Part shown: positions 18,901 to 30,641 of the stretch, piece after piece
How the letters are laid out: every line of letters begins with the position of its first letter
Position numbering within the stretch: the stretch's first letter is position 1
From: Bacteroides sp.
Lineage (GTDB): Bacteria; Bacteroidota; Bacteroidia; Bacteroidales; Muribaculaceae
Assembly: GCA_014801235.1 (NCBI GenBank)
Contig: JAAVEM010000019.1
Location: 3,744 to 42,903, forward strand
Reading direction: 5' to 3'
DNA length: 39,160 nt
Program-made: the position numbers and the translations under genes
The notes under the pieces: generated by a model
The model's input: only the letters and a program-made list of their open reading frames with translations
Databases searched by the model: none
Told to the model about the DNA's origin: nothing

Positions 18901-19234
18901 GTTTCAATCCAAGGCTGTCGGCAATCTCCATGCTCCTGCCTACCAGGCGCCACCACTCAGGGGAAAGTTGTGGCGCTTGCCCTGCATATTCCGGAGCCGA
19001 CTCTACCGATTTTATCGGCATAAGATAAGCTCCTCCCAAGCCGACCTGCTTCATCGCTTCAAGATCAGCTTTTATCCCCTCCTCGCTGACAGCTCCATAC
19101 ATCCAGTACCAAAAGCACCACGGATGCGCTTCAAATGGAGGATCGATAAACCGCTGCTCAAGCATTGGCTGAGCCGATGCCCGAATACATAGAAATGCTA
19201 TTATTATAGATATAAGTTTATATCGCAATCCCAT
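15989..19234 (-). CDS. GH106 alpha-L-rhamnosidase
   Basis: 1081-residue secreted enzyme removing alpha-L-rhamnose by inversion, a known step on RG-II and RG-I. After the signal peptide (cleaved near ASA-QPM) the GH106 start is clear: HPWCFWYWMYGAVSEEGI and LGLKLGMHICDGFALAGGPW. The TIM barrel is interrupted by an F5/8-type-C-like sandwich (about 200-325, PCWIQYEYSSPVTVNNVEI). Glu444 in VDSWECGSQNW and Glu576 in IIQAEGFTE are 132 residues apart, the spacing I recall for the catalytic pair E461/E593 of BT0986. The C-terminal GH2-like sugar-binding jelly-roll (about 960-1081) contains DIATVNVNGRECGTVW. Its length is normal for the family. It lies 46 bases downstream of the LacZ-type GH2 and 14 upstream of the acetylesterase. 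Confidence 0.92.
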   Translation of the reverse strand: MGLRYKLISIIIAFLCIRASAQPMLEQRFIDPPFEAHPWCFWYWMYGAVSEEGIKADLEAMKQVGLGGAYLMPIKSVESAPEYAGQAPQLSPEWWRLVGRSMEIADSLGLKLGMHICDGFALAGGPWITPTESMQKVVTADSIINGGEVKGLILPVPEHFGDYYEDIAVLAMPVKGSKIVERPKLTAGNINSGTSSKKSVNIDEKGVIRSSEPCWIQYEYSSPVTVNNVEIELSGNNYQAHRLNVLAGDDGVNFREIKQLQPARHGWQNTDAQSTHAIPPTTARYFRFVWTPAGSEPGSEDLDAAKWKPNLKIKNIVLSGEPKINQWEGKSGLVWRVAPETESNELPDELCVKSSEIIDLTDQMRDGRLNASLPDGEWRIMRIGHTSTGHTNATGGAGKGLEADKFSRTAVAKQVENWFGRVFENVNPEVAGNVLKYMHVDSWECGSQNWSDNFASEFKRRRGYDLTTYLPLYAGVPIDDVKTSERVLRDIRATAAELVVDVFYDVLADKAKEYNCYLSAECVAPTMVSDGMMHYQKVDFPMGEFWFNSPTHDKPNDMLDAIHGGHIYGKNIIQAEGFTELRGTWDETPAMVKTLLDRNYALGINRMFYHVNAHNPYMDRKPGMTLDGIGLFFQRDNTWWADGGKGLTDYMRRCQALLQYGVPVVDVAVFTGEEFPRRAVLPDRLVASLPGIFGSERVESERIRMANIGEPLRTIPVGVTHSANMADPEKWINPMRGYSYDSMNKDALLRLASVKNGQIVFPGGATYKVLVLPLASQLMPDTALSPEISRKIMELKDAGVFVPELPFTADDFSAQGIERDIIVPENIAWTHRYSPHDSVDIYFLSNQEESPREFTASFRVNGRMPERWNPVSGLIDKSLEWECRNGRTDVRVNLAAAESAFIIFRQPTVLTSGNAPVKTESVIPLQVEEWNVEFKNNGRIIKSPALFDWTEADSDSVRYYSGTATYTAEFEVSKSIGENRVMLNLDNLHDIATVNVNGRECGTVWTAPYCVDITEAVRSGKNTLVIDVTNTWANAILGADEGRAPFGGIWTNGKYRRKEKTLIPSGLKGPVTLTVISEFVK

Positions 19235-19280
19235 AATATAAAATCAATCGCCTATTTAATATGTTTTGCCTAAACATCAA

Positions 19281-22544
<3,264 letters not shown>

Positions 22545-22560
22545 TTAAGTCGATGACCGA

Positions 22561-25500
22561 TCACTGCACCTCAAGCGAATCGAAACTTAATCCGTCCATG
22601 TCAGGTGCCGATAGTGTTATTTTATATTTGCCGGCATTTATGTATTCTCCGGTAGTCGTGCTTATCATTCGCCATTTTTCAGGAGTTTCGGGAAGAGTTA
22701 ATGTCAGCTCCTTAATCAAATTGCCATTGGCGGCGGTTATCTTAAGATTGACCGGAATTGAATGACCTGTCACATTCATGTATTTAAACCGCAAAGCATA
22801 TACCTGAGCCAAGCCTGTCGACACAGTCCATTCAATACTTCCCTGACCTGAGAAAAACACTCCTTTCCGTTTCTTAAATTCCTTGATTTCAAACCGTCCG
22901 GAGCATTCAGCCTTTTCCGCAGGATAACTGACGGAGGGACGCAAATTTTCATCTTCAGGAAGCCTGTCTGACGGCATTTTCTCAATCAACATGCTATTTG
23001 CGTCGATCCAACTCCATGAATCTCGGGTAGAGGGAATCGACGCTTTGACTGACTGATCATAAGCCGCTATGGCAATCGCCGAGATTACTGCCTGTCCTGC
23101 TTTAACTTCAGGGAAAGCGAGATGAAGGGCTCCCCCTCTGACATCGCATTCCACTGTCTTTTTGAGCAACCTGTCATGCCCGGCTTCCGCCCATATATCA
23201 AGATCATCTATCACAATTGAATCATTGACCGCCACATCAAAAATACGTAGCCCTTCACAATCTGTTCCTTCGCCGCCTCCGGTACCATGCCATGGCTCAA
23301 TAAAATAAAGTTCGAGTCGGTAACGCCCGTCGGGAAGCGGGAAATTATATGACAATCTATGCCGTCCGAAGCGGAATGATTGAATCAGCTCCCAGTCATT
23401 TGTGCCTTGAATTGGGTCATTGGTCATTCGCTGACTGCCGAGATAAGGCGATAAGCCGGGGAAATCCTGAGCCCATGAGCGGGAAAAAGCAGTGTCATCA
23501 CGCAGCCACTTCTGTCCAAATTCATCTACATACTCATCCCCTCCGCAATTAATGCGATATACATAATTTAGCGTTGAATCGCCTTTAACTGCCGTTGAGC
23601 CTACTGATTTCAACAAATCAAAACCCGGAGCCTCAGGGAGATTTGCAAGCAACATAACATCCTCAGCAACCTTTTTACCCTCGTTATAACCCACCGCGCG
23701 CAACACATTATAACGCACATCGGCATTCTTCCATTCAAAATGCGTTCCGACACCGCCTTTAACTCTTTTCCCAAGCGGGCAAGATTCAAGGAGATCATTA
23801 TAAAGTATCACCTCATCACAATTGCTATAAACCGCCAGATTAGCTTTACACGGCTTGATGAAACGATTGTGCCACGTGTGAGAGCCGATATAGACAAAGG
23901 GATCTTTATCAGGGTCAGTATAATTAGATTTATACATATAATATACATCGGAAGGCTCTTCCCACGGACTCAAAAGACCTTTATTATTAAACGGTCCCAC
24001 TTTGTCAATTTCACGGTAAGCTTCATCGGGCTGACGTCTGCCGGGATTGTCATGACTGTTAAACACCCACTGAAAATGTCCACATACACTGTCAGCGACA
24101 CTCTCGGCTAAACGAATCTTGGTTTCCAAAAGCTGACACATGCGCTCTTCGCTCAACCGACCATTGGCATCAAACTCACCCGGCTCGGTGTGAAAATCGA
24201 GAGTGCGCCACGCTCCATACTCGCCATTGAGAAGCTGATCCGGACGGGAAAGCTCCCTTCCGTAAGAATACACATCGCCGCCGTAGGTGCCGCTCCAGTT
24301 CTGGACCACATTCCAATCCGAACCTGAACCGCCGTTGCACGTCGTAATCACGCGCATGTCACGAGCCATCGGGTCCATCTCTCTGATTATCTCAGCACAC
24401 TCTTCAGTGAAATCCTTAGGCAACACGCTTTCATTCTGAATTCCCCACATTATGACCGATGGGGAGTTTCTCCGCTCCTTGATCCACTGCCTCAACAGCG
24501 TCTTAAAATTCTCTCTGAATTCAGGCGTGTCATACCATATATGAGCCGAAAACTGCGGCCAAAACAAAATTCCTTCTTTATCCCAATACTCCTGATAGCG
24601 CAAATTGTGGGGCTGATGCGCATCGCGCACAGCGTTAAACCCGGCATTCTTTATCATTTTCACGCGAGCGACTACCTGCTCGTCACTAAACGAATGGGAC
24701 GCGCCAAACAGGTGCTCATACTCACACACACCATTGATGAATACCGGCGTTCCGTTCATGATGAATCGCCCGTCACCGTCATTACGCTTCACCGGAAAAC
24801 TGAAATCACGGATGCCGTAAGGTGTCGACACGTCGTCGGTAGTTTTTCCATTCCGCTTCACCATTGAAGAGAGCTTATATAGATAGGGCGATTCAGGACT
24901 CCATCGATTAGGATTTTCAATCCGAGCAGATTGATAAATGCGTCGACTTTCTCCCGGCTCAAGAATGAGTCTCTCAGCCATACGGAACATCTGCTTGCCG
25001 TCGGCATCGACAAATCGGCTCACAAGATCAACTTCCGCTCTTGACGCTCCATAGTTTTTCACCTCGGTTTCAACAAAAACAGTGTCACAGGCTGAATTAT
25101 TCCAAATGTGGACGCCAAATGGCTCGATGCGCGCCTCGTCAGTAATTTCCAGCTCTACCGGGCGAAAAATCCCAAAGGGCTGCGAGCCCTCGCTGAACCC
25201 CCACTCTGAAGAGCACCCGCCACATACCCACGGCATATCGGAAATCATCTCAGGATGTTCGGCAACGACTTCCAGCCGATTTTCCCCATCAAAGCACAGA
25301 TAATCGGTCACATCCAGAGTGAATGACACGCGCCCTGCCGGATGCCGTCCCAAATCCGCTCCGTTGAGTTTGACTCTCGCATAGGTTCCTATTCCTTCAA
25401 AATTTAGAAAATAGCGTTTCCCTTTCACCATCGCCGGCTGAGTGAATGTCTTGACATAGGTTGCATCACCGTGCAGATTGCCGTGAATGAATTGGCGGCA

Positions 25501-26736
25501 ACCGTAATAGTCGTCCCAATTATGAGGTACGTTCACCTTCACGGCTTTCAAACTGTCGTCGCCAAGCCATGTCGACCAACCGCGGTTGAGATCGACATGC
25601 TTTCGGCGCCCGGTTTCGGGTCGCTCTGGAAAGCGCACCGCTGAACGCCCCATCGGTTTGCTTGTCGCAACGGCTATGCCACGCTGCTCGGCATTATTTA
25701 CCGCACAGTAGAAATGATAGACAATTCCGTCATGCTTCACGAGATAGCTTTTATGGGCAAACAGCTCGTCATAATCCTTGGTGGGATAAATCAGGTCATC
25801 CCCCTCCCAGTCATCCCATGTCACGAGGTCATAACTACAAGCGAATGTATTGAACGCTTTATATCGCCGTGAGGGATTGAAAGCCGAAAAATAAAACATC
25901 ACATAAATGTCGCCCATTTTCTGTATCTGCGCGTCGCCTGTAATTGTCCCTTGAGCCTCATGGGTAAAAACCGGATTACCGCCATAGCGGCGCCAGCTTT
26001 TCATATCGTCGGAAAGAGCTATTCCGATACGTTCGCCTTTCACGCCGGTAGCGGGATTCACTCCCCCGGCATTGTAATACATCACGAAAGGCGCTTCGAG
26101 AATGCGATGAGGGTCTTTATAAACAGTACTCTTGTACTGAGTCAGCGACTCCCACCACTGCGCGTCCTCATCGCCGATTGACAGAATCGGTCGATTGAGG
26201 GACTGCCATTCATGGGCTGTAGCAGGGCTACTTTCCGTCCATGCAAGCCCCACGTAGAGCGGAGCGTTCACCGCCTCATAGCCTGTCCCTTCACCACCGA
26301 TATAAGTCATCCAGCAACGGTCATCATAACGCTCCATAGCGTAACTTCCGCCCCATTCCATATCGATAAGACCGGGGAAACCGCCACGCTGATTGCGGTC
26401 CCATCCTTCATCCTTATATGACAAAATTCTGCCAAGCGTTGTCCATTCAAGAAGATTGTCACTCTCGGCGATCCAAGTCTCATATCCCCTGCCGTCTTTT
26501 CCCGAGCGCCCGTTGTAGACGACATAAGTCATGTACCACTTGTCACCCTCCCGAAACACGGTAGGACAGTCGATTTTGTGATTGTTATCGTCGGGAGCAA
26601 TCACAAGTCCGTATTTATAAGGCGTTCTCGACTCCTCATATACTTCAGCCATACGCTCCTGGCTGACGTGGCGTTGAGCCACAGCCGACATCCAAACTGT
26701 CAGCAACAATGTCAAGGCGAGAAAGTGTCGTTTCAT
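22561..26736 (-). CDS. GH137-GH2 bifunctional enzyme with malectin/CBM tail, BT0996-like
   Basis: 1391-residue secreted fusion. Residues about 30-370 are a five-bladed propeller (HKIDCPTVFREGDKWYMTYV, GGFPGLIDMEW) of the GH43/GH130/GH137 type. Residues 377-960 are a GH2 enzyme with acid/base Glu769 in GIQNESV and nucleophile Glu839 in LNGEYGAWR. Residues about 1055-1235 are a malectin-type (CBM57-like) module beginning RINCGGDEYVDEFG, and about 1265-1391 a CBM35/CBM6-like sandwich. From established work, BT0996 of the B. thetaiotaomicron RG-II system joins a GH137 beta-L-arabinofuranosidase to a GH2 beta-D-glucuronidase, and this architecture matches. The signal peptide ends SAVA-QRH. It is second in unit A, 32 bases after GH78. 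The propeller's GH137 number is inferred from the fusion and context rather than from a motif. Confidence 0.8.
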   Translation of the reverse strand: MKRHFLALTLLLTVWMSAVAQRHVSQERMAEVYEESRTPYKYGLVIAPDDNNHKIDCPTVFREGDKWYMTYVVYNGRSGKDGRGYETWIAESDNLLEWTTLGRILSYKDEGWDRNQRGGFPGLIDMEWGGSYAMERYDDRCWMTYIGGEGTGYEAVNAPLYVGLAWTESSPATAHEWQSLNRPILSIGDEDAQWWESLTQYKSTVYKDPHRILEAPFVMYYNAGGVNPATGVKGERIGIALSDDMKSWRRYGGNPVFTHEAQGTITGDAQIQKMGDIYVMFYFSAFNPSRRYKAFNTFACSYDLVTWDDWEGDDLIYPTKDYDELFAHKSYLVKHDGIVYHFYCAVNNAEQRGIAVATSKPMGRSAVRFPERPETGRRKHVDLNRGWSTWLGDDSLKAVKVNVPHNWDDYYGCRQFIHGNLHGDATYVKTFTQPAMVKGKRYFLNFEGIGTYARVKLNGADLGRHPAGRVSFTLDVTDYLCFDGENRLEVVAEHPEMISDMPWVCGGCSSEWGFSEGSQPFGIFRPVELEITDEARIEPFGVHIWNNSACDTVFVETEVKNYGASRAEVDLVSRFVDADGKQMFRMAERLILEPGESRRIYQSARIENPNRWSPESPYLYKLSSMVKRNGKTTDDVSTPYGIRDFSFPVKRNDGDGRFIMNGTPVFINGVCEYEHLFGASHSFSDEQVVARVKMIKNAGFNAVRDAHQPHNLRYQEYWDKEGILFWPQFSAHIWYDTPEFRENFKTLLRQWIKERRNSPSVIMWGIQNESVLPKDFTEECAEIIREMDPMARDMRVITTCNGGSGSDWNVVQNWSGTYGGDVYSYGRELSRPDQLLNGEYGAWRTLDFHTEPGEFDANGRLSEERMCQLLETKIRLAESVADSVCGHFQWVFNSHDNPGRRQPDEAYREIDKVGPFNNKGLLSPWEEPSDVYYMYKSNYTDPDKDPFVYIGSHTWHNRFIKPCKANLAVYSNCDEVILYNDLLESCPLGKRVKGGVGTHFEWKNADVRYNVLRAVGYNEGKKVAEDVMLLANLPEAPGFDLLKSVGSTAVKGDSTLNYVYRINCGGDEYVDEFGQKWLRDDTAFSRSWAQDFPGLSPYLGSQRMTNDPIQGTNDWELIQSFRFGRHRLSYNFPLPDGRYRLELYFIEPWHGTGGGEGTDCEGLRIFDVAVNDSIVIDDLDIWAEAGHDRLLKKTVECDVRGGALHLAFPEVKAGQAVISAIAIAAYDQSVKASIPSTRDSWSWIDANSMLIEKMPSDRLPEDENLRPSVSYPAEKAECSGRFEIKEFKKRKGVFFSGQGSIEWTVSTGLAQVYALRFKYMNVTGHSIPVNLKITAANGNLIKELTLTLPETPEKWRMISTTTGEYINAGKYKITLSAPDMDGLSFDSLEVQ

Positions 26737-26768
26737 ACCGGTCGTTCAAATTTTGTAGGAGAGTTCCG

Positions 26769-28970
26769 TTATACTTCTTTATATTTTATCTTTATCTGGC
26801 GAGGAGAGTCAATATAAAGTCGATATGTGTCAGCACCGACTTTTTCAAACACGCCATAGTTTGCTGCAGGCATCGTTTTGGACTTTATTGTGATATAACC
26901 TTTACCCTCAGTGGCAGTAACTCTGATTTCCCGGCTGTCGACATAGAGCGAAATCTCTCCGTTAGGTGTCGGAACGGTGCCCTCCATCCATTTAAGTCCG
27001 CCGAGAACCGGAGTTATTGAAAACTCCTCATAACCCGGCTTGACAGGTTTCACCCCAAGAAAATACTTGCCAAGCAGATAAATTGGGCTTGCGCCCCATG
27101 CGTGACAAAGGCTTTTGCCGTAAGGGCGTCCATACATCGCCAAATGCTGCGCGCCGCTGTCCTCGGGATTATATTTCTCCCAAAACGAAGTAGCCCCTTC
27201 TTTAAGCATGCCACCCCAATAGTCTTTCATCTCTTTAAGCACTTGTTTCTGCAAACCACGGTCACATAGCGCCTCAAGTTCATAGAAACGCATATAAGGC
27301 GTGGTGATCATGGGCACTTCGGGATTAAGCATTACGTTTTTCATAACCGAGTCGGTTGTCGCCTCGTCAAAGTAGTCAAAAGTTATGGCAAACATATTTG
27401 CAAACCTATTGTCCTGGTCGCTCTTCCTTCCATTCTCCACATTGTGAACAAGAGCCTGCCGCTTTTCGTCCCAAAATGTCGGGAGAAGTTTACCCCGCAA
27501 TTCCGACGCGAGTTCTCCATAAAGTTTCGCATCGGCGCTGTCACCCACAATATCCGCGCAAAGTTTCATCGTTTCAAGGCTCTTACAAAGCAGCACCTGC
27601 TCAAATGAAAGAGCCCCCTGCTTACTCATCGGGAAATCAGCCCAGTCGACAAACACCCAGTCGCCGGTCATTCCCTCAAGCATCCCGTCCTTATTGGCGC
27701 GACTGAGCACATAGTCCATCAACGACTGCATCTTCGGATAAATTTCCGCCACAAACTCCCTATCGCCCGTGTAGAGATAGTAGTCATAAATCCCGATGAA
27801 CCAATAAAGCGTATAGTCCATAATGGTGTTTATATGAGCCGTGACAGGATCCTTGCCTCGCAACAAACGCGTGGTGCGCTTCACTGTCGGACTGTCAAAG
27901 AAAAGGTAATAGTTCATGAGATAGCTCTGAACTGCATCACCGCTCCACACCCAACGGTCACGTTTAATGCCGTCAATAAAAAATTCGCGCGTAGTCAGGT
28001 GCATCGTATATGCGCCGACATCCCACATTTCATTTATTTCCGGATCACTGCACTTGAACGAGCCCCGATATTCGACAGGCGCATACTCATAGAGCATCGC
28101 CACGTCATCATAGCCAATCCCTTTCTCGGGCACTACATAGACATAGCGGAACGCCTTGGCATTATCAAGCGTGTATTCATTTTTTCTATCAATCGCGACA
28201 TTCGTAGCAAGGTCAGTGACCGCGTTGGCGCTAAATTCAACCTTGTCGAGCGTCTCGCAATAAGCAGTATCAAGCGCCTCCTCGGGACTTTCGCCATAAT
28301 ATATGCTTATCACGCCGTTGCCCATAGGATTTTTAATCACGACCTGTCCAAAAGTCTCTTTCCCGAAGTCATACAGCCGCGCTCCGTCAGCAGTCTTAAG
28401 CTCACAGGCAACCTTTTCTTTCGGTTCGGTCAGCAGCCTGAATGCCGAGGGTGGCGCGTCAATATCATCAAAATTCCAGTACCCTGCGCTGGCATAGGTG
28501 GTGGCTGACGTGTCGCTCGCCTTTCCGCTCTCATCAATCCACTCCTTGTCTTCGTTGGTCACCTTCCATGAAGAATCGGTGTTGACACTCTTTCCCTTGA
28601 CATAGAGCGTCGGCACAGTCGCCTGATTCCAAACCTTTATATTCAATTTATGTTTGCCTGCCGGTATAATAAATCTCGAAGGTTCTCCAAACTGCAACTT
28701 CCCGTCGAGCTTCACATTATATCGACCCTCAGCCTTGATGACGATAACCTCATCTTCAGGCAAATCGATCTCCTTGCTGAACTCCACGGTGACATAGTGG
28801 CTATCGGTTTTCCAGAACGGCGGAAAAAAAGCGCCTCGCTCCGTGCGATTATTATTCATTCTGTTTCCGAGCCATATTTCATAATCACCCGGATACCATA
28901 TCCACGTCTGTGACATTGCCGACAGACCCATTGCAGTTATTGCGGCGAGTAGTGACATTCTTCTCTTCAT
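26769..28970 (-). CDS. GH78 alpha-L-rhamnosidase
   Basis: 733-residue secreted rhamnosidase, first gene of unit A. The ATG at 28970 was chosen because it starts the signal peptide MKRRMSLLAAITAMGLSAMS; the frame stays open 27 codons further but that extension has no leader. Two N-terminal jelly-rolls (about 20-290) precede the (alpha/alpha)6 barrel (about 300-650). The GH78 signature is DGIKRDRWVWSGD with Asp333, Asp338 and Asp345, and the C-terminal sandwich begins near GYEEFSITPVLGGLKW. It lacks the DCP/HRE form seen in the other GH78 at the left end, so the two probably cleave different rhamnose linkages. The predicted transcription start near 29085 leaves a leader of about 115 bases containing a short CACAT/ATGTG palindrome (29038-29048). 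Confidence 0.9.
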   Translation of the reverse strand: MKRRMSLLAAITAMGLSAMSQTWIWYPGDYEIWLGNRMNNNRTERGAFFPPFWKTDSHYVTVEFSKEIDLPEDEVIVIKAEGRYNVKLDGKLQFGEPSRFIIPAGKHKLNIKVWNQATVPTLYVKGKSVNTDSSWKVTNEDKEWIDESGKASDTSATTYASAGYWNFDDIDAPPSAFRLLTEPKEKVACELKTADGARLYDFGKETFGQVVIKNPMGNGVISIYYGESPEEALDTAYCETLDKVEFSANAVTDLATNVAIDRKNEYTLDNAKAFRYVYVVPEKGIGYDDVAMLYEYAPVEYRGSFKCSDPEINEMWDVGAYTMHLTTREFFIDGIKRDRWVWSGDAVQSYLMNYYLFFDSPTVKRTTRLLRGKDPVTAHINTIMDYTLYWFIGIYDYYLYTGDREFVAEIYPKMQSLMDYVLSRANKDGMLEGMTGDWVFVDWADFPMSKQGALSFEQVLLCKSLETMKLCADIVGDSADAKLYGELASELRGKLLPTFWDEKRQALVHNVENGRKSDQDNRFANMFAITFDYFDEATTDSVMKNVMLNPEVPMITTPYMRFYELEALCDRGLQKQVLKEMKDYWGGMLKEGATSFWEKYNPEDSGAQHLAMYGRPYGKSLCHAWGASPIYLLGKYFLGVKPVKPGYEEFSITPVLGGLKWMEGTVPTPNGEISLYVDSREIRVTATEGKGYITIKSKTMPAANYGVFEKVGADTYRLYIDSPRQIKIKYKEV

Positions 28971-29090
28971 GGCTGTGAGTTTATGATGAATGAGATTTTC
29001 AACAAGACAAGCAACATAACCGAAAACATCTGCTTCACACATTATGTGCAACTATGTCAGGTTGGAATCAGATTTAAGAATATTTTGATA

Positions 29091-29122
29091 CAAAATTAAA
29101 AAATCATCCCCACACTTCCAAA
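29091..29122 (-). promoter_or_regulatory. Bacteroides-type promoter for the eight-gene unit A
   Basis: On the minus strand TTTG (29122-29119), exactly 20 bases, then TAATTTTG (29098-29091), matching the -33 and -7 elements of Bacteroidota primary-sigma promoters. It lies downstream of the B12 operon terminator and upstream of GH78, predicting transcription from near 29085. Sequence match only. Confidence 0.72.
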
Positions 29123-29136
29123 GTTTCACATTCTAT

Positions 29137-29157
29137 TTATTGCCGAACCGACAATAA
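29137..29157. promoter_or_regulatory. Imperfect 21-bp palindrome upstream of the unit A promoter (operator candidate)
   Basis: The half-sites TTATTGCCG and CGACAATAA on the plus strand pair at 8 of 10 positions around base 29147. It sits 14 bases upstream of the -33 element, a suitable place for an activator site. No regulator gene is in the window to match it to. Confidence 0.35.
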
Positions 29158-29165
29158 TGTTAGAC

Positions 29166-29205
29166 AAAAATAAGGCTCCGACGGTTATTCCGACGAAGCC
29201 TTATT
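29166..29205 (-). terminator. Intrinsic terminator closing the cobalamin operon
   Basis: On the minus strand a 9-bp outer stem AATAAGGCT/AGCCTTATT (plus positions 29197-29205 and 29169-29177) continues inward as TCG/CGG pairs, a T-T mismatch and CGG/CCG around an AATAA loop. The T-run TTTTTGTC follows at once. It starts about 30 bases after the stop of the last gene of the operon. Confidence 0.9.
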
Positions 29206-29224
29206 GCACATATTATACCGTTTC

Positions 29225-29248
29225 GACTATGGGACTATGGGACTATGA
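29225..29248. repeat. Three tandem copies of an octamer over a stop codon
   Basis: GACTATGG is repeated at 29225, 29233 and 29241 (the third copy ends in A). The repeats cover the last codons and the TAG stop (29235-29237) of the small DUF5074 protein. Period 8 is not a multiple of three, so a change in copy number would alter the end of the protein. Confidence 0.85.
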
Positions 29249-30641
29249 ATTTGCGCGAACCGGCGGCGCTACGCCACACGTAGACTCCGGGATTCAAACC
29301 GTCCCATTCCCCGAAGGGAACATCGGTTTTCACGAGAACGCCTTGAAGATTGTAGACCGTTCCTGAAGCCGACTCGACATCGCCAATAATATATCCAATG
29401 CCGGAATCCCCTTTCTGTTCAGCCTGAGGAAAGAGCGGCAGCGACGGGAACCAGTAGTTCATAATCATGTCATAGTCGCGAATCTTTTCGCCCTGAGGAG
29501 AGTAACGCCGGGTAATATAGGCTGGCGTTCCAAATTCATGGTAAAGCGCCATATAGATTTCGTCGGTGACCGGATGGACCCCGATGGCACAACCGTAGAG
29601 TTTCCAATTGGCGCCTTCCTCCTCCAAATCAATGAAAAGCGACTGATGGCGGGTGTCACAGTCAAATTTATAGATTTTAGTTCCCGTGAACCAGCGATTG
29701 GGTCCACCTTTCCAGTAAAGGCAATTCTGCACCGAAGACGCGACAAACGCATCGGGAGTCCAGGCATACCAGGAATTGGATGGCGGATACATTCCCTCGG
29801 GCACATTGACAATTTCATAGCTCAGCGTCAAGGGGTCAAGCCTGACAATGCAATAAAGGAATGAGCCTGTGCCTTGCCGATTTGCAGCAACCGAAAGCCA
29901 TAAAAAACCATCTTTCGACTTGACGATAGAGCCTATCCCGGCACCATCTTGAACTATATCCATCGATATTACATCAGTGACTTTATCGGCAACCGGGTCA
30001 ATGACGAGAACACCATATTGCTGATGGGCGACAAACACTTTGCCTGCGGCTGAAACCATCATTCCCGACTGTCCGTGATAGAGAGAACCTGTGGGATCAG
30101 TGTTGGGCTTGTCATTATCTCCTCCGGCATTAGGATTAGCTGAGCCTTCGACCTGACCCGTCACAGTGTAGGTGTCAAGGTCAAAAATCCAAACTCCGTT
30201 GCTTGTCGAGATATATCCCTTGTGCTCGTCAACGCCGAGAAATCCTCTGCCATCGCATTGAGCTCCCGAGGGATCAATCATACTCTGCTGATGAAGTATT
30301 TTCATCGTCTTCGCGTCAGCGACCGTGATGCGTCCACCGGCGACGCTCGCTCCCGGATCCTTATCCTGCTTGGCTATGAGATAGAGCCTGCCATGCCACA
30401 ATGCTCCATATTGATTGGTGCATCCAAGCTCCTTGCCCGGGTTTTCCGACTGAATGATGCGATATTTCCAGTAGTTACCTTCAGGATCATCGGGCAACAG
30501 ATAATTAACGGTAGAATTCTGATGTCCGTACCAATCCTCGTTAACCCATATTATGCCCTGAGTATAATCAGCCTCCGGAGCGGCAATGCCCTTAGACATT
30601 GCCGCCACGAAAGCGAGAAAGAATACAAATAAGCGTTTCAT
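29235..30641 (-). CDS. Secreted BtuG-like (DUF5074-type) propeller protein with putative type IX sorting tail
   Basis: 468 residues. A signal peptide (MKRLFVFFLAFVAAMSKGIA) is followed by a beta-propeller (about 25-410) homologous to the propeller half of the neighbouring 1257-residue protein. Shared segments include VNEDWYGHQN against MNEEWFGHTN, GCTNQYGALW against GCTSQYGTIW, GGRITVADAKTM against GGRIVVADAKTL, and TSNGVWIFDLD against TSNGIYIVDIE. The tail has the form of a type A T9SS sorting domain (TVYNLQGVLV, GLNPGVYVWR, RKFIV). Membership of a riboswitch-led btuB-btuG operon suggests a role in binding cobalamin or a related corrinoid outside the cell; that is inference, since some DUF5074-type propellers have other or unknown roles. 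It overlaps the upstream gene by one base (TAATG) and is the last gene before the terminator. Confidence 0.8.
   Translation of the reverse strand: MKRLFVFFLAFVAAMSKGIAAPEADYTQGIIWVNEDWYGHQNSTVNYLLPDDPEGNYWKYRIIQSENPGKELGCTNQYGALWHGRLYLIAKQDKDPGASVAGGRITVADAKTMKILHQQSMIDPSGAQCDGRGFLGVDEHKGYISTSNGVWIFDLDTYTVTGQVEGSANPNAGGDNDKPNTDPTGSLYHGQSGMMVSAAGKVFVAHQQYGVLVIDPVADKVTDVISMDIVQDGAGIGSIVKSKDGFLWLSVAANRQGTGSFLYCIVRLDPLTLSYEIVNVPEGMYPPSNSWYAWTPDAFVASSVQNCLYWKGGPNRWFTGTKIYKFDCDTRHQSLFIDLEEEGANWKLYGCAIGVHPVTDEIYMALYHEFGTPAYITRRYSPQGEKIRDYDMIMNYWFPSLPLFPQAEQKGDSGIGYIIGDVESASGTVYNLQGVLVKTDVPFGEWDGLNPGVYVWRSAAGSRKFIVP

Noticed and set aside
28971-29051. N-terminal extension of the first GH78 by 27 codons
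   Set aside because: It begins at TTG, has no signal peptide and would overlap the leader; the ATG at 28970 starts a clear signal peptide.
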